DNA of 64,000 nt from the NCBI GenBank assembly GCA_000469685.2, contig LS997564.1:25602459-25666458 (forward strand), written 5' to 3'. Source of the stretch: Haemonchus contortus. Taxonomy: Eukaryota > Nematoda > Chromadorea > Rhabditida > Trichostrongylidae. A program made the position numbers and the translations under genes. Under the pieces are notes generated by a model. The model searched no databases. It saw nothing but the letters and a program-made list of their open reading frames with translations, and had not been told where the DNA came from. This document shows, piece by piece, positions 1 through 11,008 of the stretch (position 1 is its first letter; every line of letters starts with the position of its first letter).

Positions 1-2980
1 TTGGCTCTGTTCAATCAGTTTTCGCTTCAACTTTCTTGACTTGCTTCCATCCTTGGTAACCTACTCATTATACCAACTAGAGAGACCGGCTATGAAGGGG
101 AGAGTTGGTTGGTTCGAGCATAACCCGTTCTGGGCAGTCTATGAGTAACTTCTCTGATCTTTTTCGGTGGATGAATTTCAGTGTTATCTCTCATCGAATT
201 TCGCCTCACCATACTTTCCATGTTTACCAGTAGACCAACGCACCAGTCCCTTCCAAACATTTAGGTTTTATTTTAAAACGGGTTTGGTATTGCTCGTGCG
301 CAGTCTATGTGCAGCCTTTACAGGCATGCTTTGATACAGCCGTCGAAAGTGTAACAGTAGCGGAAATCGAAGGTGATATGGAGGCTGAGATTGTGTCTGT
401 TGGGGTTTTTGCCATCGAGTTGTTCTTGACAAATTTACGAGCTCCTCTGAGGGTCGGTTTTATACAGTCCCATAGGAGGGAGCGCTATGAAGCGTCAGGG
501 AAACTTTAGAAGCAGGGAATCACTTCCCAAACGTTTTTTGGGTGTCGGAAGTCCTCTGTGAGCACCCCTATTGACTTTAATTTCAATACAAATTTTCTAG
601 TAGAACGTGTTAAATTAATTTCACTCCATTGTCAGTTGTGTGTATTCCCGAAAATAGCAAAATTGGGGAGATAAGAAACCTCTGGAAAAACGCATCTGGA
701 AGTTACTGAAAAATTCTCTCCATCAGTTCAGATCAGATCCATATGTGCCTTTTTGTCTTAAGTGTCCGTGTTTTCAAATCTGTAGGATAAAAAACGAAGT
801 ATCTCGAAGTATTCAAATAGGAGGATGGCGTTTCGGGGGTCGATCAGTCCTATCTTGAGATGCGCCCGCGCTCACGACTTACGTGACGTGGGGTGCCGGA
901 ACTACAGCAAGCGGCATTGGTCACGCGGCGGCTATTCTATTCTTGCAATGGGAATCCAGACATTTCCCCTCATAGCGCGTGACATCGCGCGAACGGGTGC
1001 GGTGGACGCGACGTCATTCTCGGGAAGTATATACCGGACCCCTAACTTAGTGGTGGCTTTTGAATGGTATCGGACCAGTAAAATATGTTCTGTGGGAGAC
1101 CAGCCTATGTACGAGAAGGCGGTAGTCCTTCAATCCTTATGTGTTTCCATTTGGTTAGGGCCTCACGGATGCAATCTTCGGTATACCTGTACAGGTAGTT
1201 GTCGTAGTGGAGTTCGATGCCAAAATCTGCTTGTGGTGGCGGAGCCAATTCGTCGTGTCTATCTCAGCTTCAGATATTCAGACCGAATCAAGAAATCTCG
1301 TAATGGGTTGTGACTAGGAACTTCCGCAGTTGGGACCATGCGGGACTGTCTACACGTACTCTCCAGGTGGGGCATGAATTCTGCTCCATCTTGAAAGCAT
1401 GCCATCTATTGCTGTCGAAGTGCCAGATGAGAGCTCAGGAGCAAAGCAACTTCCTCCTGGCATGAACTTCTGACACCCTCTGGCTAGAACGGTGGCGGTC
1501 AAAAGTCCTCTTAGTTCACTTTCAGCTCAAAAAGAGTCCTCCCAAAGAGGCCACCACTATCTTAGTACTACTGGGTCGGTAGAGAAGTCTTCTGGTTATT
1601 CTGGTCTTGCGAATTGGGGGATCCTCAAATCCGTTCATTCGCTTTGAGTCATGTTCTTCAAGGTAGCGGCTTAGCCCCACATAGCTCCAGCGCCTATATG
1701 CTACAGTGTTCTCTTTACTATTAGTAGTTCTGGGTGCCATCGGTCCTTTCAAATAGAAAGGTAACTCTTATATGAGGAGTGTCTACAGCGGGATAAGACA
1801 GAGGCTAGTTTTCTTTTTTGCAATTCTTGTAGAAGAACCGAATTCTCGAGTCTGAATTTGGTAACTCGTTACTATTAGCTCTTTTCCTTCTTCATACCTC
1901 CGCAACGCATCATGGCAACCAAGCCTTCCATCCATCCGTGGTCGGTTATTTAGTACCAGGCCCGTCTGAGAGGACAAAAGCACTGAGTGGTGCTTCATGT
2001 GGCCATCGCAATTCATTGTATAGGCCACAAACGCTTACAATACGCCACTACGATTCCGAATGGAAGTCAAATGCGTGGGCGCATCCCTCAGATGGGATTG
2101 GTTGCTGCTTCAAAACTTGACCCTTTTATCCTTTATACCTACACATCCACTATGTTAGATCAGTCCCTCCCGATTTCATTCTACCCAATCGGTTCTCCCT
2201 ACTGAATGAACCTACTGTATGGCCCTTTAGGGTTAGGAAGGGGCATCGAGCGTATTACATTTGGGCCATCGTTGTCATCATGTCATCTCTGATGAGCCGT
2301 GTATGCGTCGGCGGTGGGCGCTGATGTCCGTTGGAACCCACTCTGCATTCTCTGCGCCCAGTCTCTCGGTCTCCCAGCTGCTTGTCCTCCCCACTCCCCC
2401 CTCTTCTGCCTGTCTCTGCCTGCACTCCACGAACATTTCTGCAACATCGTGTAGTAAAAAGCTGCATGACGAATCGTCCTCGGTTCAAACCAATTTGCGT
2501 CCCAGTAAGTAAAATCTTTCTTATACTTAATTTTTCTATCTTTATAAGATGAAAATGCGTCTCTGTTCTCAGGTTCTTATGTTTTGATGTAAGTTATATT
2601 TGAAAAGTGGTGCGTAAAATAGCTCTGTGCCCGGTTTTCTCATTAATTTTAGCCTTGAATTTGGTAGAACTGGGCCAGTAACTAGTTTTCGGGTTGAATG
2701 CGGTTTAATGCTTGCCTTACCTGCATGTGTAATGCGATTATTTCATCCTAACTGGTAGGAATTTCTGCAGCGTATCCCTTAATATCCTTTGAAAAGGGCA
2801 AGAAGAAGTATGGATATTGCTGGTCTTTTCTCTTTTCACGTGAACTTGTCCTTTGAAAAAAAGGCAAACATAACCACATTTATGCAAAATGTAAAAACCA
2901 TGCCGTTTCCGATTGGTTTCTCGATATCGAACCTCGATAGAATCAAATTTAAGATGAATTTGTTCTAATAGCAGTTTAAC
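1..2980. other. upstream region of tra-1, no gene supported
   Basis: I see no convincing gene in this stretch. A GC-rich patch at about 860-1030 stands out from the AT-rich surroundings, but its open frames have no recognisable domain. A truncated SINE lies at 1908-2140. The last few hundred bases before 2981 are AT-rich and should contain the 5' leader or promoter of tra-1. Confidence 0.5.
1908..2140 (+). repeat. tRNA-derived SINE, 5'-truncated copy
   Basis: This copy keeps the body and tail of the dispersed SINE family described at 34902. It has the block around GGTACCAG..CGTCTG, then ATTGTATAGGCCAC, then CTACGATTC, and ends near TTTATCCTTTAT. The tRNA-like head with the A and B boxes is missing. 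Confidence 0.7.
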
Positions 2981-5900
2981 ATGACTGAAAATGAGCCAGT
3001 GGATAGCTCAATTAGTGAAGAACAGAAGATTGACACTCAAAAGATGGAAGATCCTGAGGATTCTGCGGATGCGTCGTCGTCTTGTGAGCTACCAGTGGTA
3101 TCTGCTGCTAACGATTTTCTGACAAAACTACTCAATTCTCCTGGATCATCGAATTGTTCTCCCTTACTTGCGGGTGCATCTTTGCTCCCAGTGATTCCCG
3201 CTTTAGCCAGTAACATTTTTCCCTGGCTACTCACTCCTCCACTTGTGAGTCCTACAGTGAATGCGAATAGCCAGATATCGCCGGTGCCCTCTCCAACACC
3301 ACCAAATTTCTCTGCACCCATTATCGATATCAGGAAGAATGTGGAGGCATTCGTTCATCAGCTTATTTCATCGTCAGTATCACAAATGCTTGGCGGTAAT
3401 CAGTCCTCATCAAGTAGCAATAACCTGAACACCCTACTGAATCGCTCACCTTGCTCGACTAACGTGCCTTATGCCAATTTATCACCAAATCCGTACCAGT
3501 CACAAGCGAGCAGTGAGCTTTTTCCGCTCGCCCAAAGGTCTCCAACAGACATTTTGCTCAAGAAAGCTTCCCTTACATCGGCACCATCAGTTAAGAGTGA
3601 AGCACATGGTAAATCTGGTGAGTTTGATAGTTGGCTTTTTAGTTATCAGTTCAAATAGGTCTGCTTACACGGAATTTCATTCTTAGCGATAATATAAGTA
3701 TTAGTGCGTACCCAAACTCACGAAGGTTTTTACTGAACAAATGTAGTTTGAGCACTTTAAACTTCTTACCGAATATTCGTAGGTTCATGCTGCCTTTTTT
3801 AGTTGCCTCACAACGGCGGTTCTCGTGCATGCCCTTGCCGTCCATCCATCCAGCAACTCAGGCAGTGATGGCTTCTGTTTCCGGACCGGTGCAACAGGCA
3901 ATGATGCCTTGCAGCTCTATTGCTGGCCCATCAGGAATGCCAGGTGATGCAACTCACACGGTTGGTGCACAAAGCATGCAGTTTGGACCGGGATCATCGG
4001 CAGCGAAGTTCGGAGAAGGACACCTTCCATCTGTGAACCCGCAGCTCATGATGAACATGGATTCGCAAGGCCCACTGCAACGACCTGGTCGACCCACGGC
4101 TAGATATTATCCATCGGTATGCTAGTTAAAATTGATGCTCTAACGATATCATGGCTGTTCGGATGATTTCTATCCGCATCCTAGGGCAAGAAAATCGGTC
4201 GACCGCCAGGCTCCTATAAGCGATTTGATAGCGGGTCTTCTTCCTCTAAGAACAAGTACGTTTTTGGCATTTATTGGAATGCTGGTCTTTCTTTTTCATT
4301 TTTTATCTATTCATTCATACCTATTTTTATCATTCATGGTTAACTTTTCATTGTTCGCCGCTTTTTGTCCTGAAGCGTAAGGGTTGAAGACACTGAAAAA
4401 TAGTGTTGCATCGGGACATTCCACGAGAGAAATCATCGTAATGTCCGTTTTGTTCGATGAATTTGTTTACTACCCATCAAGATTTCTCCTCCATAACTTA
4501 TAGGTTAACTCTAAGTGATGTTCTGAGAAAGGATTCCGATGACGCTAACGTCTCTAACGAGGTTGTCGACGTTGAAACACTAACTGAAGAAAAATGCGAG
4601 TGGGATGAATGCCAACTTGTCTTCTCTACTCAGAAGGTACTTTTCACCAACTTTTTTCTTGCTCGGAGTGAGTTTTAGTATCATAGTAGTCTTTTGTGCA
4701 TCTTTCAGGCTTTGGTCGATCACGTGGCTGAATGTCATGTTAATATTTCGAACCGAGATTGGGTTTGCAAATGGAGAGGATGTGAACGTACAGAACCTTT
4801 CCGAGCTCTGTATATGCTTGTTGTTCATGTTCGCAAACACACTGGAGAAAAACCAAATGAATGCACGGTGGGAAAAACTGCTTTTCTAATTGGGACTGAT
4901 GTTGCAGCTAATATGCTGTTTACAGCATCCGGGATGCAACAAATCGTACAGTCGTCTTGAGAATCTCAAAACGCATATGAGGACGCATACTGGAGAGAAG
5001 TAACCAACATATTTATTTCTTATTTGTCTCAAGATTCATTGTTTTGATTTCAGACCGTATGCTTGTGAAATTCCTGGTTGTCCAAAGGCGTTCAGCAATG
5101 CAAGTGATCGCGCCAAGCATCAGAACAGAACTCATTCTAATCTGGTCAGTTGTTCAATCCCGATCGATAGATATGGATTTGTTATTTGGCCGCTTTGAGC
5201 CGTTCATTTATAGAAACCCTACATTTGCATGGTTGCCCAATGCGGTAAAAGTTACACAGACCCATCGTCGTTGAGAAAACATATCAAAACTGTACATGGA
5301 GACGAGGCCTATGAACGGGCAAAGAAAAATCGACCCCACAACACTGGTGGAAGACGAAAGGTCGGTATACCTATACCATTCCTTGTAACCAATTATTTAG
5401 TTAAAGCTTTAATTGCAGAAAAACAACCACATGTTGCATACAATGCCTCTTGATATTTTGCATTTCGCTGCTATGCAGCAGGTTGGGTAACTTTTACCAA
5501 CCCCTGCCTGATACCTTTTTGATGCGATCACTTTTGCAGCAAATGTCTCAAAATGGAAATACTAGTGCGGAATCTGGCATGGATACTGAGACGGTGTCAG
5601 GTATTGAACAAGATGACTCTGCCGATAATACGAAGGAGCCGTCCAACGTTTCTCCGTGCTCAGAAGACTTTAAGATATGTAAGTACAATGTCGAACACTT
5701 TGTTCTCGAGCTCGAACCTCAATTATAATTGATTCAGTTCATCATGGCAGTTGTGATGATGGTACTCGAGCTGTATCGCATAGCTCAGCTGCTTCTGGAT
5801 CGGGATCCGGTTCGGGAGCAGCTTTGAGTCCTGCCGGCTCCTCAGTTTCATGTCATTCTGGTGGTACTGGCGCATCTACTACTTCGTCCAGCAGTCATCA

Positions 5901-8001
5901 ACAGTCTAGCAGCTTCTTCATCGACAGAATCCTCAATGGTGTGAGCAAAGCGAGTAACTTCGCGGATCAAGAACGCCGTAAGCCTATTGATCTTTCAAGT
6001 TGGGAACGCTGTCAATCTTAAAAAGAGCTTCCAGTGTTTTGCGAGGCCTATAATCATCCAGATTTCCGTTTGGAAATGTTGTCTGGCTACAAGTTTTCTA
6101 ATCTGGATGCTTTGCTAAGAAGTGCTCAAAGGAAAACACGACTAAATGTAAGGATTTAATCAATGTTTGGGTTGTCTTAGCAATGCTTTTGATTCGTTTT
6201 GAATCAGATTCGCTTTCTTTCCAGTCATTCACCTCGAGTGATTCGAGTTTGGGTCAAGATTTCGTAGTCGGTGAAATGGCCAGAAACGCTCGCTGGGATT
6301 CAGATCCATTTAAGAAGTATCATGAACCGAAGGACGACTGGTCATCAGTACGCGATTTTTCCGATGGAAGTCTTTCAGGAACGGGTTCTAGCTTGACAAA
6401 CACTGAGGTCAGTTCAATGTTGGGTTCTTCGAATGTGACGTCGCAAATGGGATGTTGTTTACCGCGCAGTTGGTTCCTTTCAGACTTATGGCGAGGACGA
6501 CGATGAAAATCTTGACGATCCATCGCCTCTGGGTAGAATCGATGACCTCCTCCCATCCGCTAATGAAGAAGGCGGTGTTTTAGTGGCAACTCGTCATCCA
6601 TATCACCTTCCCACACGATTTCCATGTGTTTATGAGAAATATAAGTGTACGCGTTTTCTCTCTTCCATTTTGCATATACAACATCAAGATTTTGCAAAAT
6701 CACGTTTTCAACAGTTTCATTTGTAGTGCCGATGTTAGATGGCGATCAGCTTTTCGATGAGCAAAGCTCTGTTTTCCTAAGCGACGCAGCTTTGGGAATT
6801 GATGATGATGCATTGGCAGATACAAATTCAGGAGGAATGCTAACATCGGAGGCGGTAATTTGATTGTTCTTCTCTTATACAACAGTTCACCTTTTAATGA
6901 TGACTCCTGTAGGAGCGTGCTCAGCCTTTCGTCGGAATTCCAATCGGAAGCTGTTCGGTGACAGACGATTGTAGCTCATCGCTAAGCTCACAGGCGCACT
7001 ATGTTCACGGCTCCTACACTAGTATTGAATCACAGGTGCTCTCTGATGCTAACAATTTGGAACCTGGTGCGCTCAATCCAGATTATGGTCATTATTCACC
7101 AACAGATATACAGGATGAATACGGTAAGACATGCCAACTTCCTTGAATCCCTTAAGTAGTGATGATTTGCTTGCAGTTCCGAGAGTTTCACCACCTTTGG
7201 TGCCCCATTTCGAACAGAGTTTTATGCCTATGGAGCATCTTTCGGATGAACGTAACTCACCAGTTTCCGAGCTTGTTCTCTCAACGGGCCCTCGTTCTGA
7301 GTACGAGTTCGCTCATCGTCACATGGAATTCGAACAACAGATTGAGGATGAGGGAATAATGGTGAGCTCAATTCATTTTTGATTTGACGTTCTGTTTCTG
7401 TGATCAAAGCCGAACATTCAGATAAACGCGCGACTACCTCCTCCAGAGCGTCTTCTTTATCGGCCTGGAATGGATATCTTGAATGCTGGAGTCCTGGTTC
7501 AAGCTCATGGACATTGTGAACCTACGTGGTACACGCAAGGAGATCAATATCAGATCTATAACGAAGCAGAGGTAATACCTCTCATGGAAACGTCTTCGTT
7601 TTGTTTACATTCTTCCTTTGTGTTAGGTTATTGGTCCTGTTGGCGATAGGCCCGCTGAAGAAGGCCCACAGTTCACGGATGATCTTTTTGCGTCCGAATT
7701 AGCAACAACTCCTCCGCTGTCAGAAGATTTCGATGCCGTGAGAGATCTTTTGGTATGATATTCTGGATTTTATTGATTAGAATCCGAGCCAATTCTCTGG
7801 ACTAGAGATTTTTCAAAAATAATACTTTTCTTGCTATTCAAAATTAGCTTTTGAGCAACTGGATACGTCTGTTTTCTTCAGGATTCTCATCTCGATGACA
7901 GCACCTTTGATAACCTCGACGAAGATGCATTATCTTTCTCTATGAGGAATCTGAATGTTGTCTGTCCTGAACACGATCCATGTCTTCACTCTGAGAAGTA
8001 A
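2981..8001 (+). CDS. tra-1: TRA-1 / GLI-family C2H2 zinc-finger transcription factor (19 exons, one in-frame TAA)
   Basis: Homologue of TRA-1, the nematode GLI/Ci factor that is the terminal regulator of somatic sex. The ATG at 2981 has an in-frame TAG 12 nt upstream. Exons: 2981-3617, 3803-4116, 4185-4255, 4504-4636, 4709-4867, 4926-4999, 5054-5144, 5214-5360, 5419-5481, 5540-5678, 5738-6147, 6225-6407, 6484-6646, 6727-6854, 6913-7123, 7177-7361, 7422-7571, 7627-7752, 7882-8001. All junctions are GT..AG and close in phase, giving 1168 codons. Five fingers span about residues 371-522, with GLI signatures [29 protein letters not shown] and [12 protein letters not shown]. Visible Zn ligands include C405/C410/H425/H429, C437/C442/H455/H459, C467/C472/H485/H490 and C498/C503/H516/H521. 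The flanks are Ser-rich and acidic. The length is close to the long C. elegans isoform, as recalled. Codon 704 (6019-6021) is TAA, and coding continues in the same frame after it. Family assignment is very secure; the state of the stop is open. Confidence 0.93.
6019..6021 (+). other. tra-1: in-frame TAA inside tra-1 coding exon 11
   Basis: The exon 5738-6147 reads ..[11 protein letters not shown], then [15 protein letters not shown].. in the same frame, up to a donor that fits the next exon in phase. No intron can remove it: the only nearby GT (6011) to AG would be about 15 nt. A single-base change would restore a sense codon, so an assembly error, a polymorphism or a true nonsense mutation are all possible. 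Confidence 0.85.
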
Positions 8002-8960
8002 CCTAACCGTGAATTCCCGGTTAACAAGCGTTTTTAAGTCCTATTTTGGTATTATTTACTTTTTTCTCCACTACGTTTTAATAGTATGTTCGAAGAAGTG
8101 TGCCTTTTGGTTTTATCAACCATGTAGGCTTTACAAGTCGTTCTCGACAATTTCGCGTTCGTATAACGTACACTAATTTCCTCATTATTGAAGACTTTTT
8201 GAACCCCCAGGGTATTAATCAGCAAATTCTTATGACTTTTCTTATTTCTGCCTAACTTTTTCCTTTGTCTTAGTATTAAAATGTTTCATGTATAGGTGAA
8301 CACTTGAAGTACTACGCTTTTTCCGGTATCTAAATCAGTACATTTATTTCGTTGAGAAGAATCTTCTTGTCTTGCCATATTTGCATATCAACACGGTTTT
8401 GCTTTGTCACTTTGTATTAGTGTGTGCTTAGCTCCCACTAAATGGGTATCAAATACGTTGTAGGGAATATATTGTGCCGACTATGCATAAGTTTGCGAGT
8501 ACCATCATAATTCCTTTGCCTTGTATGCAACGGTCATAAGCTGATCCGCGCAGCATAGCCGCCTTACTTATTCCTCGTGCTTGAAATATTCGGTTTTATC
8601 ATCCATCTGGTATGTCAGTATCTCCTCGGTGTTGATTCAATGGCACAGTTTTATGTGCTCGTACCGACTTGTTTTATTTTTTTGTTTTAAAGGCAATTTT
8701 AGTTTACTATGTTTTAACGAGCTTTAGCCACTACACAGCTCAGGATGAAAGAGGACGAGATCAATTCGCAAACTCTTTGGTAGTGTTCCTTCAGAAATGT
8801 TTTAATTTGTAAACTGTAGTCCTCTTTCATCTTATGCTGACTAAATACCGATGCTAAATGAAGAAAAGTGATCACATAATTATTCCAAGACTCACTTCCT
8901 AGTTATTTTCTAACCATTTCCATCTTTAATTCGCTCAAAATTAATAAATCATTGAAGGCT
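8002..8960 (+). other. probable tra-1 3' UTR
   Basis: This stretch is AT-rich and follows the tra-1 stop. An AATAAA at 8943-8948 is a possible polyadenylation signal, which would give a 3' UTR of about 0.95 kb. Long 3' UTRs are plausible for a regulated sex-determination gene, but no control element was identified. Confidence 0.35.
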
Positions 8961-11008
8961 GAAGGGAGTGTTTTTACTTATTTATTAGATGCACCCGTTT
9001 GTGCGCTTTTACAGAAAGTAGACAGAACTAGTGCTATAGTTTTTGGGATTCCTGTGGGCGAAATGAATTGTTACATCGGCATCTGTTTTTGTATTTTATG
9101 ACGTGGTCGTACGAATACAGAAGCGCTCAAAAGTATTCGGCCGAATGCTTCTTGAGTCGTACTTTTTACTCCTCCTTTCCTACTGGATCTGATCACACGA
9201 GTTTCCAATATGTGTCGGATCAGACGTAATTGCCAAACGCCTTTCTAATCAGATTAGGCTATCTGGAAACATCACTGCGGTGCTTTGGGCCACGGATATC
9301 TAGTAAGATAAAACTGACGAAAACACTCAACTTGCTGATCCCCGTCCAGGGTTGCCAAGTCAGGAGCAGTATGGAGATCAGTAAAGGAATCAGTTAAAAA
9401 CAATGGACGTCTGGAGACGAGTTGACTGCCCAGCTGACTGGAGTTCTCACTTTTCGGATTCATGAAAATTATTTCCTTGAACTGCTCTCAACTGACAGTT
9501 TTGCATAGGTATGCACATAATGGTAACTGGTAGTATATGTGCTAACAGTAAGTGGGTGGAGATGGTGTGCTGTCAAGTGGTGCACACGCATAGACCGGAG
9601 ATTGGATTCCGGACGGATACCTCAAGGTCTATGAAGCCTGGGATCTAGGCTCTGGCTTCTGGCTAGCTGGGACGAATCATCCGACAGGATAAAGATACAA
9701 ACTTCTATACTGGCTGGCTACCTAAAGACGTTGTATGGGCCCCACATATGCATTCAAAAACGCTACCACGACTAGAATCGAAGCCGGCTGCGGTACACAT
9801 TCCACACACTTAGTTGGTGAAACCGAAAAACTTTCTTCATTAAAAAAGAAATTGTCGAACTCCTATGTTGTATTAGTCCTGTACCGTGCGGGGTTTCTGG
9901 GTAGAACGGTTTTTTTTATTCAACAGCCAAAGGTCCCGACCTATTCTTCGTCTTCAAAGGCCTGAACGCAACACAGGATGATCGCCTCAATATCCAAGAA
10001 GCATTCAGTTCCTTCTCCACCCAAAAATCTTTGAAGGTCTTCAAACGATGCAGAACCGCCAGCGGGCTACCAAAGAAATAGTTTCCCAAAACAGAGGCCT
10101 TGCTATGGATCAAAGGCCAGGATTGGTCTTTAATACTTGCTTTACAGGTGGGTTCGGAGAGCTGGGCCAGATCAAGACGAATAATGGACCCGAAGACCGA
10201 GAGTAGTGCGATGTTGGCGGAGAAAACACAAGAATCGGTTTCAAAAATTGTTATATTGTGGAAAAGGGCAATGAGATAGAATTTGTGTAATCGATTCGCC
10301 GCACGCGGCTGTCGCGGACCTTTTGCTTCGCCGTAATTACAGCTTTAGCGTTCTTCATACAGCTCAATCGATATGCGATTATTATTGTTTTAAGTATGAT
10401 TGTACTATTAGTACTTTTATTCTTGCATTTCTTACCTGCTGCTGCATTCTGCTACATTCGTTCGCGCGCGGCGTCTCTCTCCCTGCCGCGACGCGACAAT
10501 TTCGATCCTTCTGCACCACAACTGTTAATTTGGACGCTCGCGGAGGTCTGTCGTTCTGTCACGTCACGAACTTCAGCATTACCCGAAGAAGCACCTGGAG
10601 GGCCGGGCGAAGGTTGTGATGAGCGGGGTCTAGAGCAAAATGCTCAGGGCACTTTTGAGCATGGCAGATCTTTACCCACAAAGGGGAGACGGTGGGCGGA
10701 GCTAAAACCAAAGTATTACATCGCTTTCCAAACACATTTTTTGTTCTCACGTTCTCTAGAGTTTTTAGCTCAACTAATCACATAATGAAAGGAGGAATTC
10801 ACTGATATTCTAGAATACAGTTAGTATCTCATAAATAAACACGTATCTAGCGGAAAGGCAAATGTTTGTGAAAGAAGCATCAAACAAAAGAAACGTTATC
10901 AGCGAAAATGATGGGGATTGATGAGCTTGCACTGGGCGCCAAGAATGTGCAACCTTTCCAAAGACCAAAAAATAGCTGTTCAGCTCTTATCACGCATTAG
11001 TTAGGTCT
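8961..11008. other. intergenic, no gene supported
   Basis: Contains a degenerate SINE copy (9553-9790). A CpG-containing patch at about 10290-10720 includes an open frame with a hydrophobic start at 10396, but no domain or splice-consistent continuation was found. Confidence 0.4.
9553..9790 (+). repeat. degenerate SINE copy
   Basis: The head-like GGAGATGGTGTGCTG and the body block near GGCTGGCTACC..GTATGGGCCCCACATA..CTACCACGACTAGAATC follow the order of the SINE at 34902, with many substitutions. Confidence 0.55.

Noticed and set aside
825..1313. 162-codon plus-strand frame upstream of tra-1
   Set aside because: Arginine- and serine-rich translation of a GC-rich patch, without domain, signal peptide or splice-consistent neighbours.
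6011..6025. Micro-intron removing the TAA in tra-1
   Set aside because: GT at 6011 to AG near 6026 would be about 15 nt, far too short for spliceosomal removal.
10396..10785. 129-codon frame with a hydrophobic start (MIVLLVLLFLHFLPAAAF)
   Set aside because: It looks like a signal peptide, but the rest is low-complexity in composition and no splice partner was found. It could be chance in a T-rich tract.
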